Source: JAVKFY01 sp040223615 (GTDB lineage: Bacteria; Pseudomonadota; Alphaproteobacteria; GCA-2731375). Taken from it: 64,000 bases of DNA. The notes under the pieces are model-generated. The model was not told where the DNA came from. It worked only from the letters and a program-made list of their open reading frames with translations, and made no database searches. Below, in pieces: positions 1 to 7,953 of the stretch. Within the stretch, counting starts at the first letter, position 1. Every line of letters starts with the position of its first letter. The stretch spans positions 1 through 64,000 of the forward strand of contig JAVKFY010000027.1 in assembly GCA_040223615.1 (NCBI GenBank), in the 5' to 3' direction. Both the position numbers and the translations under genes were made by a program.

Positions 1-81
1 GACCTCGACCGTGGCCGCACCAGCCTCCTGCTCGCGCAGCACGCCAACGATCTGCTCCTCCGTGAACCTGCTCTTCTTCAT
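1..81 (-). CDS. IS3-family transposase OrfA, N-terminal fragment (runs off window)
   Basis: The minus strand from base 81 encodes 27 residues starting MKKSRFTEEQIVGVLRE, the typical N-terminus of OrfA of IS407-type IS3 elements. This is the start of the helix-turn-helix domain that binds the IS ends before OrfB, with its DDE catalytic domain, cuts and joins. The ATG is about 60 bases inside the inverted repeat, the usual spacing. The rest is outside the window, so whether this IS is still active cannot be judged. Confidence 0.8.
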   Translation of the reverse strand, partial: MKKSRFTEEQIVGVLREQEAGAATVEV

Positions 82-141
82 CGTCCGTCTCCAGATGACG
101 GACTCTCATATCAACCGAGGGAGCCGCAGGGGAGCAGGTCA
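1..141 (-). mobile_element. End of an IS3-family (IS407-like) insertion sequence
   Basis: Only the left end of the IS is inside the window. Read on the minus strand, the element begins at base 141 with TGACCTGCTCCCCTGC, which fits the terminal inverted repeats of IS407-group IS3 elements. About 60 bases further in is the start of a transposase OrfA. The boundary at 141/142 is inferred from the terminal TGA and from the open reading frame that resumes directly outside it. The rest of the IS, its second inverted repeat and the target duplication lie beyond base 1. Confidence 0.75.
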
Positions 142-252
142 TGGACGCTCATCATCCCCATCGGGTTCCTGGCCTTTTCGATGTATGCAGCAACACAGCT
201 CAAGAAGAAGAAATGCCCAATCTGCGGTCTGGGCATTGAAGAACAGAGATAA
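142..252 (+). pseudogene. 3' remnant of a small membrane-protein gene cut by the IS
   Basis: Directly outside the IS end an open frame without a start codon runs from 142 to a TAA at 250-252. It encodes a hydrophobic stretch (WTLIIPIGFLAFSMYAA), a lysine run, then CPICGLGIEEQR. The layout is one membrane helix followed by a short cytoplasmic tail with a single CxxC. The 5' part would be on the far side of the IS. I do not recognise the family. The frame could be fortuitous, but its precise resumption at the IS boundary argues for an interrupted gene. Confidence 0.45.
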
Positions 253-326
253 CGCCCTCATACAGTCCCGATATCTCTATCGACCACGAGATAGTTGATC
301 TTTCGAGCCGACCAGGGAGAAACACA

Positions 327-812
327 GTGGAAAATCTCACCCTGAAGTCCCTTGTACTATGTATTTCCTTGTTTCCCCTCTCGGCCGCACTCGGGCAAGC
401 GGGTCCAGCAAGCCTCCCTATCGACATTCCCGGACGCTATGATGGCGATGGTGGTAGGTGTCATACGCTGTATATCGAGATCTCCGAAACAATCTACCGG
501 AGGCAACTTCACCCATCCTACCTCGCACAGATTCTCCGCGTAGATCGAGAACGATACGCTGCTCTAAAGGATCAACTCAAAGCCAGAGTGGAGTTCTCTG
601 GGTTCACAAGATCGGGCGAAGAGTATATTGCAAAGGACGCCAAGACTATCGACAAGGACGGGCGAGTGGTTGTGGACGAAGTTGAACTGAGGATACGTCT
701 CATTTCAGAAGACACTATTGGCCTTTCGGGGAACTGGTGGCCTAAGGACCAGCCTCGTCCGAAAGATGCGCCAGAAGAGTTGGTTCTCAAGAAATGCGTT
801 GGGTACAAATAA
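327..812 (+). CDS. Hypothetical exported protein, 161 aa
   Basis: The GTG at 327 follows an AGGGAGA ribosome-binding site at 313-319. The protein opens with a short charged N-terminus and a hydrophobic stretch (LKSLVLCISLFPLSAALG), a probable Sec signal peptide with cleavage near residue 23-24. The mature part is hydrophilic and mixed in charge, with cysteines near residues 45 and 157 that could form a disulfide in the periplasm. I recognise no family. Its stop lies inside the next gene, which also encodes an exported protein, so the two are probably translated together. Base composition is lower in GC than the chromosome to the right. Confidence 0.7.
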   Translation: MENLTLKSLVLCISLFPLSAALGQAGPASLPIDIPGRYDGDGGRCHTLYIEISETIYRRQLHPSYLAQILRVDRERYAALKDQLKARVEFSGFTRSGEEYIAKDAKTIDKDGRVVVDEVELRIRLISEDTIGLSGNWWPKDQPRPKDAPEELVLKKCVGYK

Positions 813-1453
813 GACGAAAGTGCCTCACATTGATACGCGGACATCTGCTTCTCTCATTTCTATTCTCTAGCGTACTGCTCTTTTCCGGAAGAGTAATCGC
901 CGCTAATGCATTGACCATTGACGGATTCACGGAAAACCTCGCCGACTTTGAGCGACTGGCCTTGCATGTCTGCCGGACCAATGCGCCGGGTGTCATCGAC
1001 GCCACCGGCATCACCGGCCCTCTGTCGGAAGCCGACAACCTTCGGCGCGCCTGCGGCCAGGGCCTGCACGGCCGTGGCATCGTCGGCACGGAATGGCACT
1101 ATTTCTACCATCGGCAGGCGGATCGTGACGGCACAATGGATGTATTCGGTGCGGTCTTGCCGATCTCAATCGACGGCACCGACTACCATCTGGTCATCGG
1201 CCAGCAGCGACGTGTGAGCAATCCTCGGAAACAACCCGTGCAGCGCACCCGGACGCCGGTTGCCACGCTCTTCATCCCGCAAGGTGATGGCTGGACGCCT
1301 CTTTGGAACTACGTCAACCCGCTGACGGTCTCCTTCAATCGACCGAGAGGAGATGTGCCGTCACCGGGCGAACAAGCACTCGACCGGGTTTGGCTGCGAA
1401 ATGTGACAATCGGCTTCGACCGCCTCGTCAACAGCCTCGAAGATGCGCGCTAG
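794..1453 (+). CDS. Hypothetical exported protein, 219 aa
   Basis: The ATG at 794 overlaps the end of the upstream gene by 19 nt. A basic N-terminus (MRWVQIRRK) is followed by a hydrophobic segment around LLLSFLFSSVLLFSG and a probable signal-peptidase site near VIA-AN, so export to the periplasm is likely. A downstream TTG near residue 12 would give a shorter signal peptide. The mature chain has cysteines in HVCRTN and RRACGQG and a C-terminal region rich in aromatics. No known domain is recognised. Pairing with the upstream exported protein suggests a joint envelope function. A strong terminator follows at 1521. Confidence 0.65.
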   Translation: MRWVQIRRKCLTLIRGHLLLSFLFSSVLLFSGRVIAANALTIDGFTENLADFERLALHVCRTNAPGVIDATGITGPLSEADNLRRACGQGLHGRGIVGTEWHYFYHRQADRDGTMDVFGAVLPISIDGTDYHLVIGQQRRVSNPRKQPVQRTRTPVATLFIPQGDGWTPLWNYVNPLTVSFNRPRGDVPSPGEQALDRVWLRNVTIGFDRLVNSLEDAR

Positions 1454-1520
1454 ATTGGCGCGCTCATTGCGGCTGGGCATGTGTCACGCGTAGCCCCGTA
1501 AACACACCTCCAGAAACGAG

Positions 1521-1550
1521 AACGGCCCGGCCGAAGGCCGGGCCGTTTTA
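1521..1550. terminator. Bidirectional rho-independent terminator
   Basis: A perfect 12-bp stem (1521-1532 with 1536-1547) with a GAA loop is followed by TTTTA on the plus strand and preceded by an A-containing run. It lies between the convergent exported-protein gene and the parB-like gene and can end both transcripts. Confidence 0.85.
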
Positions 1551-1561
1551 TGATCGGGCGA

Positions 1562-3283
1562 TCAGCTACACGCCGCGCTCTCGCCCGCATCCTCTTTCAC
1601 CGCCGGAAAGCGCATCGAGTCGGGCAGCCAGTCGCGGCCCTTGATGTCGTCGCCGGACGCATCGTCGCCAAGCTCGGCACAGCGCTTGAAGTGCCGGACC
1701 AACCCGGCCACCAGTGCGGTCTTGCTGGTGTCCTTGAAGCTGCCCAGCCGGGAGGTACCACCGCTTTCCGCAGCGATGTCGGCCAATTGGTCCTTGCGGC
1801 GACCGGACAGGAACACGGTATCGGGTCGCCAGCACGTCTTCATGTCCACTGCCAGATCGACGGCAACCCGGTTGAACAGGCTCTCGCGGGTGTCCAGCAC
1901 GTCGATGTCGTTTTGCCCGAAGGTCAGGACCGTCAACAGCAGGTGCAGCCGCTCCAGATCGTCATCGGACAGGGCCGAAACGGCCTGATAGAGACCGACA
2001 GACGAGCCATGCTGGCGGGACAGCCTCGACCAGGCGCAGTCCTCGTCGTCTACCTCCGGCACCAGCAGCGTCAGCAGGTGACGGGCCTCGGCCTCCACGG
2101 CAGCGTAGGATGCTGACGGTTCCTCCATCTCGGCACTGAGCGAAAGCGCCGAATGGGCATCTGTCCGGATGCGCGATGAGAAGTCATAGCCGCCCAGCAT
2201 CTGCACCACGGCGATCTCCCGTGCCTTGCGCGGATTGGCCAGTAGTGCCGCCTGCACGGCCATCGTCTTGTGGGCGGCGATGTAGCGCAGCATCGGCTTT
2301 GAGTATTCAGGCTTCGGCTTGGGCGCGGCAGGCGCTTCGGCGGTTTCCGCCGCAACTTTCTCGGAGACGGTCGGCTCGGCCAACCCCTCCCTGACCTCGA
2401 CACGTCCGCTCGGGCAGAAGTGAATGACCACCCCGGCCTCGTCGTCGTCCTCGGCCTCGTCGTACTGCCACCACGGCACGTGACCCGCCTGCACGACTTC
2501 AACCCATGCCGCGCTTTCCCGGTGTCGGGCGGCGAGCGCCTCGACGGCTTCGGCCTGCAACCGCAGGAACTGCTCTGCGTCATCGAAGAAGGTACTTTCC
2601 TCGCTGCCGAACAGGTCGGTGGAGAAGGTGCCGTCGTAGCGCTCAAGATCGAAGATCGCCAGCGCCACGCTCGGCTTTTCCCCGGTGAGGAGGTCGCGGA
2701 TGTTCTCGGCGTCGTAGTGCCAGCCTTCCTCCAGCCGTGCGATCACGCCGCGCTGCTGTTCGTGCGTCCCCAGCGTCATCGCCTCGGCTACGGCAAGACT
2801 AAGGTCGCCGCTGCGCACCATCTCCCTCGCCTCGGCACACAGCCCTGCGAGCGCCAGCCGCCGCTTGACGGTCAGCGCGCTCATCCCGGCCTTGGCCGCG
2901 ATGTCCTCGATGTCGCCGCCGCCGTTCATCAACCCGGCGAATGCCTCGGCTTCATCCATCGCGTTCAGCGGTTCACGCTGGACGTTCTCGACGGTGGCGA
3001 GCCGCAGCGCGTCCCCGTTGTTCAAGCCCTTGCGGACTTCCACGGCGACCGGGAAGTCAGCGGCGATGTCGCCGCTCCCCGCCAGTAGCTGCATCGCCCG
3101 ATAACGGCGCTCGCCGGACACGATCTCCCACTTGCGGCCCTTGCGCCGCACGACAAGGTTCTGCAACAGGCCGTCGGCCCTGATGGAAGCGGCCAGCCCT
3201 TCGATGGCGGCCACGTCCGCCGCCTTACGGGGATTGGCCTTCGGCGGCAGTAGCTGCCCCAGCTTTACGGTCTCTAACGTCAT
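1562..3283 (-). CDS. ParB/RepB/Spo0J-family protein (ParB-like nuclease domain), 573 aa
   Basis: The first 100 residues form a ParB N-terminal domain, with the nucleotide-binding signature GERRYRA at residues 57-63. A helix-turn-helix follows around residues 127-155 (AAKAGMSALTVKRR), and a long C-terminal region contains an acidic stretch and a conserved-looking final segment. Large ParB-like proteins of this kind are common on plasmids and integrative elements, where they bind DNA for partition, regulation or transfer. No ParA ATPase gene is next to it here, so a classical partition role is uncertain. The start is supported by AGGAG about 8 nt upstream of the ATG. It is transcribed toward the exported-protein genes and away from the hairpin-rich region and the Qat operon. 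Confidence 0.85.
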   Translation of the reverse strand: MTLETVKLGQLLPPKANPRKAADVAAIEGLAASIRADGLLQNLVVRRKGRKWEIVSGERRYRAMQLLAGSGDIAADFPVAVEVRKGLNNGDALRLATVENVQREPLNAMDEAEAFAGLMNGGGDIEDIAAKAGMSALTVKRRLALAGLCAEAREMVRSGDLSLAVAEAMTLGTHEQQRGVIARLEEGWHYDAENIRDLLTGEKPSVALAIFDLERYDGTFSTDLFGSEESTFFDDAEQFLRLQAEAVEALAARHRESAAWVEVVQAGHVPWWQYDEAEDDDEAGVVIHFCPSGRVEVREGLAEPTVSEKVAAETAEAPAAPKPKPEYSKPMLRYIAAHKTMAVQAALLANPRKAREIAVVQMLGGYDFSSRIRTDAHSALSLSAEMEEPSASYAAVEAEARHLLTLLVPEVDDEDCAWSRLSRQHGSSVGLYQAVSALSDDDLERLHLLLTVLTFGQNDIDVLDTRESLFNRVAVDLAVDMKTCWRPDTVFLSGRRKDQLADIAAESGGTSRLGSFKDTSKTALVAGLVRHFKRCAELGDDASGDDIKGRDWLPDSMRFPAVKEDAGESAACS

Positions 3284-3908
3284 GGTCTTGCTCCTTTGGT
3301 CAGTTGGCGATGCTCAACGGCCCCATGTCCCCAACGGACACACGCCCGCGCATCAACCTCTGCCCAGCGGCGAGCGACCCCAGACCTTCAAACTGCGACC
3401 GCAGGGAGCACCTTCAGCGGGGTCGCGCCGACCCCCGGCAGGCGACAAGGAAGCCGCCCGCAGGGGTATTCGCCCCAACACGGGAGGCCGCCGCAGGCGG
3501 CCGAATGGAGCGGGCCGGGGCGAACGGCGACCTTGGCTTAGCCCTGCCGGAGTCGGCATAAGCTGTGGCCAGAGGGAACAGCGCGGTAGCGCGCCTCAAC
3601 CGCAGCCCGAAGGGCCGACCGTACCGGGGCGTTGCGGGGTGTCCCCGCTCGAAGGGGGTGTGTCGAAGACCCCGGGCTGAGACCAGGGGGAAGACTTTCC
3701 CCTCACAGATATCGACCGAAAGGAACTCGATCACGACAATACATGCAGTCATCGATAGGGATTGGGCCGATTGCCGGAACCGTCTCATCGAAGCACCGCG
3801 ACGGTGCCGCCGTGGATGGACAAGACGGCGGACATTGCTTCGTTCAAATGTGCTTTAGATGATCATCGATTTGATATATAAGACTTGGTAGATTCAGAAA
3901 GATGCTAA
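3284..3908. other. Non-coding, hairpin-rich stretch between parB-like gene and Qat operon
   Basis: No convincing gene is seen in these 625 bases. The small open frames here have compositions of random high-GC DNA and no ribosome-binding sites. There are several inverted repeats: 3419-3425 with 3429-3435 (7 bp, 3-nt loop), 3486-3492 with 3496-3502 (7 bp, GCA loop), and a GGGGAA/TTCCCC hairpin near 3691. The right end (3845-3905) becomes AT-rich and probably holds the Qat promoter. An origin of transfer, ParB-binding sites or a small RNA are possible, but none is demonstrated. Confidence 0.5.
3850..3908 (+). promoter_or_regulatory. Probable promoter region of the qat operon
   Basis: An AT-rich island interrupts GC-rich DNA directly upstream of qatA. 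TATATA at 3875-3880 could act as a -10 element about 30 bases before the start codon. The -35 match 17 nt upstream (GCTTTA) is poor. GAAAG at about 3897-3901 is a weak ribosome-binding site. Confidence 0.35.
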
Positions 3909-5774
3909 ATGTGGTCGGATAACGAAACAAATAGAGATTTCCTGAACTTCCGTACCGTAGCCGTCACGGCTGCGGAAATGATAAGTCAGGCTAACGGTCA
4001 GCCCCTGTCGCTCGGGGTCTCGGGTAATTGGGGTGTTGGAAAGTCGTCAATGATTCGCTTGATTCGGGACGAACTGGAGTCCCGCAGCGATAAGACGTTC
4101 CTCACGGTCGAGTTCAATGCTTGGCTGTACCAAGGATTCGACGACGCACGCGCCGCGCTAATGGAAACCATTGCCAATGCACTACTGGCACACGCAAAGG
4201 ACAACCAGACTGCCGTCGACAAAGCGACAGAGTTCCTGAAGCGGGTGAACTGGGTGCGAGCAGCCGGTCTGGCGGTTGGGTCCGGCATGTCCATGGCTTT
4301 CGGACTACCACCGACCGGACTTCTTGGAGAAGCGGTGCGCACCTACCAGGGGCTTGCCGATGGAGAGGTGACGCAGGAGGACTTGGATGCGGCAAAGGCA
4401 ACGGGTTCCAATGCTGGCAAAGCCGGATCGTCACTGATCAAGCAAGCGCCTCAGACAACGCCGCCGCAAGAAATCCAGGACCTGCGTCGCCACTTTAGCG
4501 ACACCCTCAAGGATATGGACATTACTTTGGTAGTGTTCATTGATGACCTGGACCGCTGCCTACCAAATACGGCCATCGCTACTCTCGAAGCAATTCGGCT
4601 GTTCCTGTTCCTGGAGCACACTGCATTCATTATTGCAGCCGATGACAAGATGATTAGGCGCGCTGTACGGGCGCATTTCCAGTCCGTCGACCTCGACGAT
4701 GAACTGGTGACCAATTATTTCGATAAGTTGATCCAGGTTCCACTTCGAGTCCCGCCCCTGGGTACCCAGGATGTACGCGCCTATCTGATGCTATTATTCA
4801 TTGAGAATAGCGAACTTTCGCAGGAGAAGAGAGACTCCTTGCGCGAGGATATCTGCACGCAACTGGGTCAGACGTGGCTCGGCAAGAGAGTGGATCGGGC
4901 CTTCGTCGCGGGGTTGATCAAAGAGTGCCCGGAGCAACTGTCGCATCAGCTTGATCTTGCCGATCGGCTCGCGCCGATCATGACAACCTCTCCGCAGATT
5001 TCAGGTAACCCTCGGCTAATCAAGCGGTTCTTGAACACCCTGTCGATTCGCATGTCGATCGCCCGAAGTCAGAATGTCCCTGCCGATGAAGCCGCTCTGG
5101 CCAAGATGCTGCTATTTGAGCGCTGTGGCAGCGAGGCCGCCTATGCAGATTTGGTGCGAGCCATCAACGAACATGACAAGGGCAAGCCACTGTTCCTCGG
5201 CCCGTGGGAGGAGGCTGTGGCGTCGGGCGGCGAACTACCCGAGACGATGCCGCAAGCATGGCAAGACGAATTCGTGAAGGACTGGTTGGCGCTCTCACCA
5301 CCTTTCGCAGACCTGGACCTGCGGGCCGTCGCCTACGTCAGCCGCGAGCACCTGCCGATCATTGCCGCGGCAGACCAACTCAGCCCGGAGGGCGCTGATC
5401 TGCTCGGCGCTCTGTATGCAGTGAAAGAGCAGCCCAGCAAGGCGCTTGCAGTCAAGCTCAAGACGCTGAGCAAGCGCGAGATCACGTTCATCATGGCACG
5501 CCTGCTGGACCGGGCGCGCACCGTCGATACCTGGGGTAGGCCGCCTATTCTGAATGCCTGCCTGACGGTGATTGAGGCAGACGACGGCCAGGCTGAACCC
5601 CTCGCAAATTTCCTCCGTCGTGATATTCCACTGGCTCGGCTCGAACCGTCGATCGTCGTCCTGCTTGCACACAAGACATGGGCGAAGGCCGTGCTGACGC
5701 ATTGGGCTAACCAAAGCGAAACACCCGGTCCGGTGAAGAAGGCGATAGCCAGCGAAGCGAAGGGCAAGAAGTAG
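3909..5774 (+). CDS. qatA: QatA: KAP-family P-loop ATPase of a QatABCD anti-phage system, 621 aa
   Basis: The protein has a Walker A motif GNWGVGKS at residues 39-46 in the setting typical of KAP NTPases, and a Walker B segment VVFIDDLDR around residues 207-216. Between them is a hydrophobic, glycine-rich insertion (about 110-140) that could touch a membrane. In the four-gene Qat system the KAP ATPase is QatA. Its exact action in defence against phage is not known. The three genes directly downstream match QatB, QatC and QatD in order and type, and each overlaps its neighbour by 1-4 nt, which makes the assignment strong. The ATG at 3909 was chosen because it opens the conserved KAP N-terminus. 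Base composition is lower in GC than the chromosome, fitting transfer. Confidence 0.9.
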   Translation: MWSDNETNRDFLNFRTVAVTAAEMISQANGQPLSLGVSGNWGVGKSSMIRLIRDELESRSDKTFLTVEFNAWLYQGFDDARAALMETIANALLAHAKDNQTAVDKATEFLKRVNWVRAAGLAVGSGMSMAFGLPPTGLLGEAVRTYQGLADGEVTQEDLDAAKATGSNAGKAGSSLIKQAPQTTPPQEIQDLRRHFSDTLKDMDITLVVFIDDLDRCLPNTAIATLEAIRLFLFLEHTAFIIAADDKMIRRAVRAHFQSVDLDDELVTNYFDKLIQVPLRVPPLGTQDVRAYLMLLFIENSELSQEKRDSLREDICTQLGQTWLGKRVDRAFVAGLIKECPEQLSHQLDLADRLAPIMTTSPQISGNPRLIKRFLNTLSIRMSIARSQNVPADEAALAKMLLFERCGSEAAYADLVRAINEHDKGKPLFLGPWEEAVASGGELPETMPQAWQDEFVKDWLALSPPFADLDLRAVAYVSREHLPIIAAADQLSPEGADLLGALYAVKEQPSKALAVKLKTLSKREITFIMARLLDRARTVDTWGRPPILNACLTVIEADDGQAEPLANFLRRDIPLARLEPSIVVLLAHKTWAKAVLTHWANQSETPGPVKKAIASEAKGKK

Positions 5775-6685
5775 TGGGTACGTCGTCTTCCAGCAAAGGA
5801 CCGGGAGGTGGCGTACCTCTGATACCGCCCTGGGTTCCGCCTGCTCCGCCGCAGAACCCGCCCGCGCCACCGCAGCAGCCTGCGCCAGCGCCCGGAGGCC
5901 CGCCGTCTCAGCCGAAGCCATCTACGCCGCCGTCTCAGCCTGCACCGGGCCAGCCCGCACAGGTCGCAGCGCCACAACCCGCACCGGCAAGACCACCGGC
6001 GGGACCCAAGGCACCACCTCGCCGCTTTGCGGGCGCACGACAAAGCCTTGGCAGGTTTGCGAAGACTGGTTCGCAGGGTGATCTCGGCAGAGCACTAGGC
6101 CACTACACACGGACCGGCCTCGGCGGCGCTGGCCGCGCGGCAGGCCGTATGAACCGGACGGCGCAGCGCGCCGGACAACTCTACGGTGTCCTCGACGCAC
6201 TGCGGACAGGCACGCCGACACCGGTCGATCTGGGCGTCAGCGTCGCAACGCTTACCGGCCTTCCTGCCCGCGACGTGGCCGATCGCGTCGCCAACGCACT
6301 GCATCCACCGGATGGAACGCAGGATGCGGAAGCTGGGCGAGATGCCATGGCACGCGCGTTGGCAGACGTGCAGAACGCCGCACCGGCCGCCGATCTGACC
6401 TCCCCCACGCCGGAACAGATCGGCGTCATCATTGAACGCTACGTTGCCTACGACCTCTGCAATCGCATCGAGTTGGATATCGGCCAAGCTGTGCTGGACA
6501 AAGCGCCGAGCTATGCCGAGGGCATGCGACGCCTTGAGCAGATTGAGCGCTATGTGCGCGAGAAAGTGTCGGCACAGTTCAGAAGCAGGGAGGACCAGGG
6601 TCAGCGGCTGACCAGGCAGAGCGCCGAAGGTCTATCCCGAGGAGTGATCGAGGACACATTTGAAGTCTTCGAGGAGTACGTGTGA
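5774..6685 (+). CDS. qatB: QatB: proline-rich second component of the Qat system, 303 aa
   Basis: The GTG at 5774 shares its G with the TAG stop of qatA, so translation is coupled. Residues about 15-85 are a low-complexity proline/alanine/glutamine tail, followed by a basic glycine-rich linker and a folded, mainly helical C-terminal half (about 125-303) ending EVFEEYV. QatB proteins are poorly characterised. The position between the KAP ATPase and the QueC-like protein is what identifies it. The disordered N-terminus might serve as a tether or assembly segment, which is inference only. No catalytic motif is visible. Confidence 0.8.
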   Translation: MGTSSSSKGPGGGVPLIPPWVPPAPPQNPPAPPQQPAPAPGGPPSQPKPSTPPSQPAPGQPAQVAAPQPAPARPPAGPKAPPRRFAGARQSLGRFAKTGSQGDLGRALGHYTRTGLGGAGRAAGRMNRTAQRAGQLYGVLDALRTGTPTPVDLGVSVATLTGLPARDVADRVANALHPPDGTQDAEAGRDAMARALADVQNAAPAADLTSPTPEQIGVIIERYVAYDLCNRIELDIGQAVLDKAPSYAEGMRRLEQIERYVREKVSAQFRSREDQGQRLTRQSAEGLSRGVIEDTFEVFEEYV

Positions 6686-7953
6686 TGCGCGTTCACTGTG
6701 CTCCGGCGGGAATCAAGACGAAGCGATCGGACCTGCGGTACGTGCTCTACGAGCACTCCACCGATCCCGCGGTCGGCTCGATTGGCCCATCCATCATTTC
6801 CAGCGTCCGGAAATTCGGCCTGGCACCCTCAGCGAGGGCATGGGACTTCCTCTCAATCGCGCTCTCGGTCATCGGTGCCGATGAGGGCTGCACGCGAGCT
6901 ACCAGTCCGGATGGATGGACACGGGAAATCGAGCTGACCGTTTCTGTTGCCGATCCGAAGTTCTGGACATCGCAAACAGATCTGCTTGCCGCAGCGCTCT
7001 GCTTCCTGACCGGCGATATCTGGTATCTGACGTTCGTGGCCGATGGCCTTTCGCCAACGCCACCGAAACACGCAGAGCCAAGGCAGGAGGACGCCGTCTG
7101 TCTATTGTCCGGCGGCATGGACAGCTTGATTGGCGCTCTGGATCTTCGGGCCGCTGGCAAAAGCCTCCTGTTCGTCAGCCAAGTGGCCAAAGGCGACAAG
7201 AAGACGCAGAGTTTCTTGGCGCAGGCGGTCGGTGGCAACCACGGACACCTGCAACTCAACCATCTGGTGCATCCGCCCGGTCCGTCCGAGCGCTCACAAC
7301 GTGCACGCTCGCTGATCTTTCTAGGTTTCGGTGTCCTCGCAGCCACCAGCCTTCAGACCTATACCGGCGGCGCACCCGCCGACCTGTACATGCCGGAGAA
7401 CGGGTTCATCAGTATCAATGTAGCGCTGACACCGTTGCGCCTGGGTAGCTTGAGCACGCGCACAACGCACCCCTACTTCATCGGCCTGATCCAACAACTG
7501 TTGGGCAACGCAGGCATAAACGTGCGTATCGTCAACCCGTATCAGTTCAAGACCAAGGGTGAGATGCTTGTTGGCTGCCAGAATCAGGCGTTCTTGAAAA
7601 AGCACATCGGCATCACCACAAGCTGCGGCCGTTACGCCCGCAGTGGCTTCATGCATTGCGGTCGCTGCGTCCCCTGCTTGGTTAGACGCTCAGCCTTTCA
7701 CCGTTGGGGTACCGACCCGACAGCCGCTTACAAGTTCGATGACCTGTCAAAGCCCGACCACAGGCATCGTGACTTCGACGATGTACGCTCCGTCGGCATG
7801 GCCATCGAGATGGTACGCAAACGGGGTTTCGATCGCTGGGCGGGCGGCGCGATCAATGCAGCCCAGCTTGGCGACACCGCGCCGTATCGGGCGGTGGTGC
7901 AAAGGGGCCTGAAGGAAATGAGCACCTACCTGAAGGCTGTCGGTGCCCTGTGA
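6682..7953 (+). CDS. qatC: QatC: QueC-like PP-loop protein of the Qat system, 423 aa
   Basis: The PP-loop ATP-pyrophosphatase motif SGGMDS lies at about residues 143-148. Four cysteines at about 315, 326, 329 and 332 (CGRY...HCGRCVPC) match the zinc site of QueC. QueC makes the 7-cyano-7-deazaguanine precursor of queuosine, and the Qat version is thought to use related chemistry in defence, possibly on protein or nucleic acid. It is about twice the length of housekeeping QueC because of an N-terminal extension of about 130 residues. No other queuosine-synthesis gene is nearby, which supports a defence role. The start is either GTG 6682 or ATG 6685. Both overlap the qatB stop. Confidence 0.9.
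   Translation: MMRVHCAPAGIKTKRSDLRYVLYEHSTDPAVGSIGPSIISSVRKFGLAPSARAWDFLSIALSVIGADEGCTRATSPDGWTREIELTVSVADPKFWTSQTDLLAAALCFLTGDIWYLTFVADGLSPTPPKHAEPRQEDAVCLLSGGMDSLIGALDLRAAGKSLLFVSQVAKGDKKTQSFLAQAVGGNHGHLQLNHLVHPPGPSERSQRARSLIFLGFGVLAATSLQTYTGGAPADLYMPENGFISINVALTPLRLGSLSTRTTHPYFIGLIQQLLGNAGINVRIVNPYQFKTKGEMLVGCQNQAFLKKHIGITTSCGRYARSGFMHCGRCVPCLVRRSAFHRWGTDPTAAYKFDDLSKPDHRHRDFDDVRSVGMAIEMVRKRGFDRWAGGAINAAQLGDTAPYRAVVQRGLKEMSTYLKAVGAL

Noticed and set aside
6682..7953. Housekeeping QueC for queuosine synthesis
   Set aside because: The protein has a long N-terminal extension, sits between qatB and qatD with overlapping codons, and no queD, queE or queF is near.
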